A stretch of DNA of 16,506 bases from Myxococcales bacterium (GTDB taxonomy: Bacteria; Myxococcota_A; Bradymonadia; UBA4248): the NCBI GenBank assembly GCA_004554395.1, contig SFMP01000007.1:1-16506 (forward strand), given 5' to 3'. The position numbers were made by a program, and so were the translations under genes. The notes below the pieces were generated by a model that did not search any database, was not told where the DNA came from, and saw only the letters and a list, made by a program, of their open reading frames with translations. Below, piece by piece: positions 6,195 to 13,093 of this stretch (the stretch's first letter is position 1; each line of letters opens with the position of its first letter).

Positions 6195-9164
6195 CTAATT
6201 GACCACATCGAGCGCCTTGGGCGGCACCAGTATCGAAACCTGACGGCGCCCAAAGACGAGCCCCGTCGTCGGATTGATGACGTCGATATAGGCTTTGAAA
6301 ATTTGGAATTGATCGGTCGGCTCGACGCAATCGTCGTTTTGAGCCACGACGGTGAAATGTAGCCTTGCACCATCGACATTGGGATTCGCCGTGCCCGGAG
6401 CGAAGTTCTCGAAGCCGTTATCGTAATCTGCGCCGTTGAGCTTTTTGGGCAAAGCCGTCGGATTGCACGATTTCTCGGGCTCTTGGGGCGGTGGCAAGTA
6501 TTTTGTCGCCACGACGCGCTTGATAAAGCAAGCCGTCGTCTTCGACGATCCGGCAATTGGCTCGCCCTCGACGCGCGTCGAAACTTCGTAAGTTCCGTAT
6601 TTGACGAGCGCCGCGACGCCTTTTGTCACCGTCTCCGAAACGTCGCTTTGCGCCGCTTCATAATAGAGCACGCATTGATCGGTCTTTTCGCCTATCGTCA
6701 CAGGGTCCGAAATCTTCGTCCCGAGGCAACATTTATTTGCCCCACACGCACCTTCAAAAGCGCAAGCCGGCACGACGGCGTCCGACTCGCGCGACCAAGT
6801 CGTCATCTGCCCCAAATCGTTTGCATGGCAGGCTTCGCCATTCGAAGGCACGCCTAGCGTAATGACGCGAATCCCCTTCGAGCGAAGCACGGGAACGAGA
6901 TCGGCCGTATAGTGCGGATCGACGACCGAATCGACGACTCCATTATAGGATAAATAAGAATATTTTTCGGTCATCGAGGAATTATAAACGTTCAGCGCAT
7001 CGTGCGAATAGACGTCGGTCGTATGCACGACGACGGGCAACGAACTTTGGCGAAAATCGACGCCACCCCATGTATTTGGCGCATTGACGTTTGCCGGCGT
7101 CGACCCTCCGTTCCAATTCTTTGTAATTCGATCAATAGCACCCGTTCCATCGGGATGCACTCCGATGAGCCAATAACCAGTTGCGCTGTTCGTTTTCCAC
7201 GCCGTGCCAACGCCCGTGGCAATCTGATAGAGAGATTCGGCGCCACTTTCGGCGCCATCTTCGCCATGGCGCGTCGTGAATAGGCTTTTTTGCGTATACG
7301 ACGTGACGACTTCCGCATCGGTCGAAACTTTGCCCAAAACGCGGAACGGCAAATCGCCTGCCGTTGCATTGCCATGCATTTGATAAAAGGCATTTGCAAT
7401 GATTGTCCCTGCAGAATTCTTAATAACAGCGGGAACTGCCGTCACACCTACCGGATAATCGTCGAAATTCGTCAGGGCAAACCCCGTATCGGGGACGATT
7501 TTGCGAACGCGATCGATCGTATTGCCGATATTCGTTTTGACGTTTTCAATCGCTTCGGTCATCGACGCCGTCGTATCGACGTTAAACACGAGGTCGAGTT
7601 TCGATACTTTTGGGATAAATTCGAGGATATCGTCTTTGGAATCGCCTTGATAAGGCAATTCGAAATAGAAATCGAAGACGTCTTTGACGGTGAGATTTGG
7701 ATTGCAGACGATGTCGAAAACGCTCGATATCGTGCGCCCATCGAGCAAACCATGGACGATGGCGTATTTTCCGGCGGCGATTTCCGAGGCATCTGGATAC
7801 CCATCGCCATCGGCATCGGGGCGATTGATGCTCGAAACGCCGCCGCAATTGGGCTCTTCGTCGTCGGGTACACCATCGCCATCGCAATCCCGGCTACGGA
7901 AACAATACGTCACGAGGCCTTCGGGCGATGTATAGGTGAGTAGATTGCCCTCGGCATCGCGCTCCGCGCCATCGGGGATCGTATCGCCATCGCTATCGAG
8001 CGAATAGCGGTCGAGAATCCCATCGCCATTGGAATCGTAGTAACTTTCGATAACATCGGGGATCGTATCGCCATCGCTATCGGTCGACAAGTAATCGGGG
8101 ATCGTATCGCCATCGGCATCCCACGGGGTTTCGGGCGTTCCAAATGCGCACGGCACGCCGTCGCAATGCCGCCCAGCGACGACTTCATTGCCGACGACGA
8201 CCGTAAACCCGGCGATTTCGATGTTGTCGTTGGCGCCATCGCCATCGTTATCGAAATCTTGAAAGTCGGCAACGCCATTGCCATCGGTATCGATGGGCTC
8301 GGCGCAAAGATGATCCGGATTGTTTTTGTCGGGCTTCGGCCAAGCGCCGTCTTGATAGGTCAGTTCGGGGTTTCGGCAACCTTCGAACGAATCGGGTATG
8401 CCGTTGCCATCGCTATCGGGATCTTGGAAATCGGGAAGCGTATCGCCATCGCTATCGATGGGTTCAATGGCGGGATTCCCCTCGTTGCCCGCTTCGATCG
8501 AGTCGGGGATCGTATCGCCATCGCTGTCGAGGTCGAGGTAATCGGGAACGCCATCGCCATCGGTATCGCGACTGAGCGAATCGTTTTCGAAGTTTCTGCC
8601 TTCGTAGATGTCGGCTATCGTATCGCCATCGCTATCGACAAACTGTTGTGTCAACTTGCACGTGCCATCGATACACGTTCCGATGCGGCAGTAATAAGCC
8701 GAATGGCTCGCGCAAGCCCCACCCTCGTCGACGACTATCGTGCACTTTAGACCGCGACAAGAAAGCCCATTGCCACAATCGGCAGCGCCGACGCAATCCG
8801 CACCGACGCGATCGTTACACACATTGCCGACGCAATAACCACTGGCGCAATCGCCGTTAGAATTGCATTTCACAACGCTCGGATCTGGGTTGGGGTCGAG
8901 ATCGATGAGCGCACAAACGCCATCGGCACACTTGCCCGAAAGGCACATATCGTTTGAGCTACACGCGCTCCCATTGCGCAAGCGCGTCGAACACGTATTG
9001 GCGATGCACTGCATATCGCCCGTGCAATCGCTATCGGAACTACACGACGCCTCGGATGGCGTAGGAGTCCCACCCGTCGTCGAATCGTCGGTGCAAGCAT
9101 TTTGCCCCAATGCCACTGCCGAAAGCGCTACTGCAAACACCACTTTAGATATCGAATGATCCAT
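6195..9164 (-). CDS. Secreted Cys-rich / thrombospondin type 3 repeat / VWA-like protein
   Basis: This is a 989-aa exported protein. The start at 9164 is chosen because GGAGG lies 5 nt before it; an ATG four codons upstream overlaps that SD. Residues about 7-20 are a hydrophobic signal peptide ending SAVALGQNAC. The Cys could be a lipid-anchor site, but -3 Gln departs from the lipobox, so secretion versus lipoprotein is open. Residues about 41-170 form a Cys-rich region (Dickkopf/EGF-like CxxDxDC pattern). About 177-458 holds 13 DxDGDxxPD calcium-binding repeats of TSP3 type, many with Thr at the sixth position. A VWA-like fold follows (about 522-785) with MIDAS-type DTTASMT (530-536), the EDGAESGAESL stretch and a later Asp in HTTD. 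The last 190 residues are unassigned. It is probably a surface adhesion or binding protein; the ligand is unknown. Confidence 0.9.
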   Translation of the reverse strand: MDHSISKVVFAVALSAVALGQNACTDDSTTGGTPTPSEASCSSDSDCTGDMQCIANTCSTRLRNGSACSSNDMCLSGKCADGVCALIDLDPNPDPSVVKCNSNGDCASGYCVGNVCNDRVGADCVGAADCGNGLSCRGLKCTIVVDEGGACASHSAYYCRIGTCIDGTCKLTQQFVDSDGDTIADIYEGRNFENDSLSRDTDGDGVPDYLDLDSDGDTIPDSIEAGNEGNPAIEPIDSDGDTLPDFQDPDSDGNGIPDSFEGCRNPELTYQDGAWPKPDKNNPDHLCAEPIDTDGNGVADFQDFDNDGDGANDNIEIAGFTVVVGNEVVAGRHCDGVPCAFGTPETPWDADGDTIPDYLSTDSDGDTIPDVIESYYDSNGDGILDRYSLDSDGDTIPDGAERDAEGNLLTYTSPEGLVTYCFRSRDCDGDGVPDDEEPNCGGVSSINRPDADGDGYPDASEIAAGKYAIVHGLLDGRTISSVFDIVCNPNLTVKDVFDFYFELPYQGDSKDDILEFIPKVSKLDLVFNVDTTASMTEAIENVKTNIGNTIDRVRKIVPDTGFALTNFDDYPVGVTAVPAVIKNSAGTIIANAFYQMHGNATAGDLPFRVLGKVSTDAEVVTSYTQKSLFTTRHGEDGAESGAESLYQIATGVGTAWKTNSATGYWLIGVHPDGTGAIDRITKNWNGGSTPANVNAPNTWGGVDFRQSSLPVVVHTTDVYSHDALNVYNSSMTEKYSYLSYNGVVDSVVDPHYTADLVPVLRSKGIRVITLGVPSNGEACHANDLGQMTTWSRESDAVVPACAFEGACGANKCCLGTKISDPVTIGEKTDQCVLYYEAAQSDVSETVTKGVAALVKYGTYEVSTRVEGEPIAGSSKTTACFIKRVVATKYLPPPQEPEKSCNPTALPKKLNGADYDNGFENFAPGTANPNVDGARLHFTVVAQNDDCVEPTDQFQIFKAYIDVINPTTGLVFGRRQVSILVPPKALDVVN
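7790..8640 (-). repeat. DNA-level repeats encoding the TSP3 calcium-binding motifs
   Basis: The 13 DSDGD-type motifs are encoded by near-identical DNA. The plus-strand phrase GGGGATCGTATCGCCATCG recurs starting at 7974, 8058, 8097 and 8505, and shorter matches (TATCGCCATCGCTATCG) recur near 8437 and 8617. The identity extends into synonymous positions, which suggests recent duplication or gene conversion within the gene. Confidence 0.8.
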
Positions 9165-9213
9165 CGAAACCTCCATCTGTATCTGAAAGGTTTAGCCAAC
9201 ACAAAAAACACCC

Positions 9214-9243
9214 AATGATTTTAGCAGATTTTTGAAAATCATT
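9214..9243. repeat. AT-rich inverted repeat upstream of the TSP3/VWA gene
   Basis: AATGATTTT (9214-9222) and AAAATCATT (9235-9243) are perfect 9-bp inverted arms around 12 bp, 50-79 bp upstream of the start codon. It overlaps a candidate minus-strand -10 (TAAAAT, 9223-9218), so it is a plausible operator. Confidence 0.55.
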
Positions 9244-9246
9244 CTA
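9218..9246 (-). promoter_or_regulatory. Candidate promoter of the TSP3/VWA gene
   Basis: TAAAAT (9223-9218, 5/6 to TATAAT) is preceded at 17 nt by a poor TAGAAT (9246-9241, 3/6). The leader would be about 45 nt. The -35 is weak, which would fit activator control. Confidence 0.35.
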
Positions 9247-9268
9247 TAAGCTCCAAATTGATGCGTTC

Positions 9269-9304
9269 AAAAAAAAGAGCCCGTATTGCCGCAGGCAATA
9301 GGGC
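9269..9304 (-). terminator. Intrinsic terminator at the edge of the repeat array
   Basis: On the minus strand GCCC-TATTGCC, loop TGC, GGCAATA-(C)-GGGC forms an 11-bp stem with one bulged C, followed by TC and eight T (9276-9269). It ends minus-strand transcripts before the TSP3/VWA promoter. The same hairpin is repeated at 9386-9411 and 9530-9555 without a T-run. Confidence 0.8.
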
Positions 9305-9556
9305 GACACGGGCGCGTATTGAGCGTTAGCGAAATAGCGCACGAGCGGAGCCGTATGGAGCGAAAGCGAAATAGGCGGAGCCAGAGCCCGTATTGCCGCA
9401 GGCAATAGGGCGACACGGGCGCGTATTGAGCGTTAGCGAAATAGCGCACGAGCGGAGCCGTATGGAGCGAAAGCGAAATAGCGCACGAGCGGAGCCGTAT
9501 GGAGCGAAAGCGAAATAGGCGGAGCCAGAGCCCGTATTGCCGCAGGCAATAGGGCG
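9276..9556. repeat. Nested tandem repeat: 107-bp unit with an exact internal 37-bp duplication
   Basis: The 107-bp unit occupies 9276-9382. Copy 2 (9383-9526) is identical except that its 37-bp segment beginning GCGCACGAGCGGAGCC is present twice in tandem. Copy 3 (9527-9556) is cut after 30 bp. Each copy starts with the terminator-type hairpin, and within each unit two related sub-motifs of about 22 nt (GTATKGAGCGWWAGCGAAATAG) occur. The period is not a multiple of three (107 and 37), so no reading frame is conserved between the first two copies; the array is non-coding. It is bordered by an A8 run (9269-9276) and by C7 followed by A7 (9557-9570). Confidence 0.93.
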
Positions 9557-9563
9557 CCCCCCC

Positions 9564-9585
9564 AAAAAAACACGCCGCCCGCGTG
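9564..9585 (-). terminator. Candidate terminator of the 358-aa gene
   Basis: On the minus strand CACGC (9585-9581), loop GGGCG, GCGTG (9575-9571) is followed directly by seven T (9570-9564). The stem is short (5 bp) but GC-rich. It lies about 165 nt past the stop at 9750. Confidence 0.5.
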
Positions 9586-9586
9586 G

Positions 9587-9736
9587 CGACGCTGACGACA
9601 CAGGTGCGCAAGGAAAATCAAAAAGTCGTTTTTTTGTCAGTTTGATGCAGATGCTAGGAAGCTAGGAGGAGGGCGCATGAGCGTACTCACGTACGTGATT
9701 GCGCTCGACGACGACGCTGACGACGCAGATGCGCAA
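9587..9736. repeat. Pair of 25-bp direct repeats
   Basis: 9587-9611 and 9712-9736 share CGACGCTGACGAC.CAG.TGCGCAA with two mismatches in 25 bp, offset by 125 bp. Both are followed by A/T runs. Between them lie a T7 run (9629-9635) and a perfect 12-bp palindrome TCACGTACGTGA (9687-9698). No gene is seen between them. Confidence 0.7.
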
Positions 9737-9749
9737 AATGACAAAAAAA

Positions 9750-10826
9750 CTATTGGATGCGCTGGATGGGGAATACGGTTGTGCAAAAATTACCGCCGTA
9801 AAGCTCGACGAGCTCGCGCAGACGCGCATAAAACGCGTTCGAAACGACGATATTGCCGCGTTCGGTCGAGAAGATGGGCACGTCGCGCGTGAAGGGGTTG
9901 TTGGCGATTTTGAAGTCGAAACCGGTCAGCCGTGGCGAGGTGAAGCCGAAGGCGCCCCAAGTGGCGTCGCTGTAGGCGTTGAAATCGAGCTCGCTGTGGA
10001 TGACGGGCAAGATGATGCGATAGAAATGGTAGATGGCGTTTTTGAGCACGGTCGGTTTGTAGCCGAGCCATTGCCAAGCGAAGGCGACGGCGTCGTCGAC
10101 CGAGTGGCGCGGGGGCACGACGATGCCCGTTTCGACGGCTTTGCAGTTGGGCGCCAGCTGTTTGATTTGATCGGCGATGTTGGGCATGACGACGAGTGAA
10201 CCTTCGACTGTCGTATGGATGGGGTCGATTTCGAGGTTGAATTCGTCGGCGAGTATTTCAGCGATTTCCCAATAGAGCGCGATGTCGCCGTTGGGGAGGA
10301 AGCCAAAGAGTTGGGGGAAGTTGTTTGCCATGTCGATGTCGAGCGGCGGGTCGGTGTTTTGCACGTTATAACCCATCGTCGAAATCGGGTAATGCCAGAG
10401 GCAGAGCTCTTCCGAGAAAACGGGAATATTGATGAGCAACGATTGCGTTTTGTCCCAAGTGCTGGGGAATTCGTATTGCAAGTCGCTGCGGAGGCACATT
10501 TGCGTGTGCATGGTGTATTGCATGCCCATGCCTTGGATGTCGAGCAAGAGCTCGTCGAGGTCGCTGATTTGCAATATCGTCGAGTCGAAACACGAATCTT
10601 CCGACCGATCGGCGGCAAAGATGTCGTCGTGCGACCGATCGGTGCGCGGATTCTCGACGTAAAACGGCTCCGAAAGCGGGAATTCTCTATAGGGCGTGAG
10701 GTCTTCGCGCGACTCGGGAAACAAAAAACCGCGCGGCACAAAGCAGGAATCGTAGGGGGCGACGATCGATTCGCTCGGCGCCTTGATGTGTGGTGGAAGA
10801 TGAACCACTTTTCGTTTGTCGGACAT
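9750..10826 (-). CDS. Hypothetical soluble protein, 358 aa
   Basis: I do not recognise this protein. The frame is open for 358 codons with base use like its neighbours and clean protein-like composition. It has no signal peptide or TM segment. The N-terminal 85 residues are Asp/Arg/Pro-rich (PYDSCFVPRGFLFPESREDL); the central part is aromatic-rich (TMHTQMCLRSDLQYEF, LWHYPISTMGYN, FPQLFGFLPNGDIALYWEIAE). The C-terminus DVPIFSTERGNIVVSNAFYARLRE resembles in outline the end of Imm11/DUF1629-type proteins (Phe, then I/V-V-V-S-x-x-F/L-x-x-L-x-E-L), but this is weak. Only a poor SD (GCGAG) precedes the ATG. Downstream lie a short terminator and the repeat array, so it is probably monocistronic. Confidence 0.85.
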   Translation of the reverse strand: MSDKRKVVHLPPHIKAPSESIVAPYDSCFVPRGFLFPESREDLTPYREFPLSEPFYVENPRTDRSHDDIFAADRSEDSCFDSTILQISDLDELLLDIQGMGMQYTMHTQMCLRSDLQYEFPSTWDKTQSLLINIPVFSEELCLWHYPISTMGYNVQNTDPPLDIDMANNFPQLFGFLPNGDIALYWEIAEILADEFNLEIDPIHTTVEGSLVVMPNIADQIKQLAPNCKAVETGIVVPPRHSVDDAVAFAWQWLGYKPTVLKNAIYHFYRIILPVIHSELDFNAYSDATWGAFGFTSPRLTGFDFKIANNPFTRDVPIFSTERGNIVVSNAFYARLRELVELYGGNFCTTVFPIQRIQ

Positions 10827-10982
10827 GTATGGCTCGCTTTTGCAACAAATTGAGACAAATCAGTAGCTTAGAGACGCACTAAACTACGAAAATATCCGCA
10901 ACATAGTACATATTTGGCGATTGTTGCTAGCTTTTATCGACCTCTACCGTCGAGAAAAACTCGCCTGCCATACAAGTTTGGC

Positions 10983-11010
10983 TTGAAAAAATGCCCGTTC
11001 GCTTTATAGT
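10983..11010 (+). promoter_or_regulatory. Promoter of the ppiD-like gene
   Basis: TTGAAA (10983-10988) is followed after 16 nt by TATAGT (11005-11010, 5/6). A second TATAGT at 11081-11086, 32 nt before the start codon, has no good -35 and may be a second promoter. The rest of 10827-11118 holds no gene. Confidence 0.6.
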
Positions 11011-11031
11011 ACGTCGCCCTTTCTGTACGGT

Positions 11032-11065
11032 GTTAAAACGAAACGCAACCGTGCGACGTTTTAAC
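11032..11065. repeat. Inverted repeat between the two TATAGT boxes
   Basis: GTTAAAACG (11032-11040) and CGTTTTAAC (11057-11065) are perfect 9-bp arms separated by 16 bp. An overlapping alternative pairs AAAACGAA (11035-11042) with TTCGTTTT (11068-11075). The site covers the position where the -35 of the second promoter would be, as expected of an operator. Confidence 0.6.
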
Positions 11066-11118
11066 GCTTCGTTTTGGGAGTATAGTTTTACCGATTTACG
11101 CCATGGAGAAGCTCAACG

Positions 11119-13032
11119 ATGCTTCAGGACTTACGTGATCAGAAAAATTCTGCGCTGATCGTCATTCTTTTCGCCGTTATCATCATCGTCTTCATCTTTA
11201 TGTTTGGTCTCCCGAGCAAAGACTCGTTGTCGTCGAAGGGCCAAACCGATGTCGCCGTCTTCAATGGCGAGCATTTGTCGCGCAAAGTACCTCACGAATT
11301 GATGCGAACGATGATCCTCAATCAATACGACGACAGCATATTTAATAATGTTCAGTATCCGCAAATCGCGCGACAAACTGCCGAGGGCATTGGCGTCATC
11401 TATTTGCTAGCCGACGAAGCCCGAAAAGCCGGGCTACGCGTCAGCGACGAAGATTTGCACGACTACATTACGAATTGGGAATCGGGCAACGCCGACATCC
11501 TCCGATATGGCTTCCTCCAAAAGAACGTCTTTTCACAGCGCAGTTATAATGATGCATTGCGACGCATGCAGCTCTCGTCGCGCGACTACGAAAGCTACAA
11601 ACGCGAAGAACTCCTCGCCCGCCGCTACCTCACGCTCCTAGCCTCGTCGATTACCATCTCCGACGCCTCGCTGTGGGATGCCTACCAAGAGGCCAATGCC
11701 ACGGCATCGCTCGAAGTCATCCGAATTACCCCCGAAAACGTCCTCAAAACGTTCAAGCCACTCACCGACGAAGAAATCCGCGCCTTCGCCACGACCGGAA
11801 AAGCCGACATTCAAGCATTCTACGACGCCAACATCGCGCGATATACGACGCCCGAAAAAGTCAAAATGCAACAAATCGTCATCACCAAACAATTCGGAAC
11901 GGTCCAGAATCCGGGCGCCAAGACGGGCAAAACGCTCCAATCGGGCGAGCGATTCCAAATCGCCAAAAAAGAAGCCCTCGAACCCAACGTCGATTTCGCA
12001 CAAGCTTACGCCGACTACGACGAATCCGACGATAAATCGCTCCAAGGCATGACCGGTCTCATCGCCGTCGAAATCATGGCGCAAGAAATTCAAACCGCCA
12101 TCGAAGGCAAAAAAGTCGGCGACGTCTTCACCGCCGAACTCGGCGACCGCTACGTCATCGGCAAAATCGTCGAACGCCACGAAACAGTCGTCAAGCCACT
12201 CGACGAAGTCACCAACGAAATCGCACGCCAGCTCCTCGAAGAGCGACGAATCGCCGCCAAAACGCGCGAAATCACGACGAATATCTTGGCTCAAGCCGCC
12301 ACCACGCCGCTGGCCGAACTCATCGACAAAACGATGTATGCCGGCATTTTAACCGAAGCCCCCAAAGCCCCCGTCGCACCCGTCGCCACCGACGACGATA
12401 ACGACGCCGACACAGACACAGCCGCCGATAACGACGCAAATGCCGACGCAGCCGATACAGACGCGGCAAACGACGCAGCCGATACAGATGCGGCAAACGA
12501 CGCAGCCGCCGGTACAGACGCAGCCGCCGATACAAACACGGCCATCGCGCAAGCCGAGCCGCAATACGTCGACCTCCCCACCGACCTCATCATCATCCCC
12601 GAATTCGAGCGCACCAAAGTCGCCTCATTCAACGACGTCACGGCAAACACCAACTACATCCAAGGCATCGGCGTCAACGACGACCTCGCTCGCGACATCC
12701 GCGCCGCCGCCCCCAACACCGTTCTCGCGCAATCCTACGCCATCGGCAAAGACACCGTCATCGTCAAAGTCGTCTCAAAAAAAGAAGCCGACCGCGCCGC
12801 ATTCGAAGCCAACCTCGAAGCCCTACGCTCCGGCGCCATCCAAGCCCGCGTCGTGGCACTCATCGGCGACACCGACGCCATCATCAACCTCAAAGGCGGC
12901 TACGGCATCTGGCTCGAACAAATAATCAACGACGCCATGCAAAAAGGCACGCTCCGCATCGAAAGCGACTACTTCACCAAGCTCTCCACGCGCATCCAAA
13001 AGAGACAAGAAGAGCAAAACAACCCACAATAG
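11119..13032 (+). CDS. PpiD/SurA-like membrane-anchored periplasmic chaperone (peptidyl-prolyl isomerase family)
   Basis: This 637-aa protein has PpiD architecture: a short cytoplasmic MLQDLRDQKNS, one TM helix (about 12-30), a SurA_N-like helical chaperone region (about 45-200), a PpiC/parvulin region (about 245-360) and a C-terminal region (about 480-637). PpiD acts at the periplasmic exit of SecYEG. In the parvulin part the usual GGDLG is replaced by KSLQGMTGL, and the FG.H segment reads LGDRYVIGKI without the His, so isomerase activity is doubtful. An Ala/Asp-rich linker (about 415-478) with exact internal repeats is unusual for the family. The SD GGAGAAG is 8 nt before the ATG. It is transcribed alone, ending at a strong terminator. 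Confidence 0.88.
   Translation: MLQDLRDQKNSALIVILFAVIIIVFIFMFGLPSKDSLSSKGQTDVAVFNGEHLSRKVPHELMRTMILNQYDDSIFNNVQYPQIARQTAEGIGVIYLLADEARKAGLRVSDEDLHDYITNWESGNADILRYGFLQKNVFSQRSYNDALRRMQLSSRDYESYKREELLARRYLTLLASSITISDASLWDAYQEANATASLEVIRITPENVLKTFKPLTDEEIRAFATTGKADIQAFYDANIARYTTPEKVKMQQIVITKQFGTVQNPGAKTGKTLQSGERFQIAKKEALEPNVDFAQAYADYDESDDKSLQGMTGLIAVEIMAQEIQTAIEGKKVGDVFTAELGDRYVIGKIVERHETVVKPLDEVTNEIARQLLEERRIAAKTREITTNILAQAATTPLAELIDKTMYAGILTEAPKAPVAPVATDDDNDADTDTAADNDANADAADTDAANDAADTDAANDAAAGTDAAADTNTAIAQAEPQYVDLPTDLIIIPEFERTKVASFNDVTANTNYIQGIGVNDDLARDIRAAAPNTVLAQSYAIGKDTVIVKVVSKKEADRAAFEANLEALRSGAIQARVVALIGDTDAIINLKGGYGIWLEQIINDAMQKGTLRIESDYFTKLSTRIQKRQEEQNNPQ
12451..12504 (+). repeat. 27-bp tandem repeat in the Ala/Asp linker
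   Basis: Two adjacent 27-bp copies beginning GCCGATACAGA (12451-12477 and 12478-12504) differ at one base and encode ADTDAANDA. Degenerate copies continue on both sides (about 12397-12545). The unit is in frame, so slippage would lengthen or shorten the linker without breaking the protein. Confidence 0.85.
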
Positions 13033-13060
13033 TGCTTTCTATACCGCTTAATCGCTTTCT

Positions 13061-13085
13061 AGCCCCACCTCTCGTGGGGCTTTTT
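13061..13085 (+). terminator. Intrinsic terminator of the ppiD-like gene
   Basis: AGCCCCAC (13061-13068) and GTGGGGCT (13074-13081) form a perfect 8-bp stem with loop CTCTC and a T5 tail (13081-13085), 29 nt past the stop. The convergent HEAT gene ends 8 bp to the right. On the minus strand the stem has no T-run, so it works mainly for plus transcripts. Confidence 0.92.
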
Positions 13086-13093
13086 AAAGAAAA

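Noticed and set aside
9276..9556. CRISPR array
   Set aside because: Units are contiguous and identical with no unique spacers, and no cas gene is nearby.
9267..9621. Three overlapping minus-strand frames across the repeat array
   Set aside because: They translate the 107-bp repeat in different frames; the period is not a multiple of three, the peptides are Leu/Arg/Ser repeats, and there is no SD.
9699..10199. 166-codon plus-strand frame
   Set aside because: It is the antisense shadow of the 358-aa gene, with no SD and no recognisable domain.
12291..12925. Alternative frames over the ppiD Ala/Asp linker
   Set aside because: Low-complexity DNA keeps several frames open; the ppiD frame is continuous from TM helix to terminator and explains the region.
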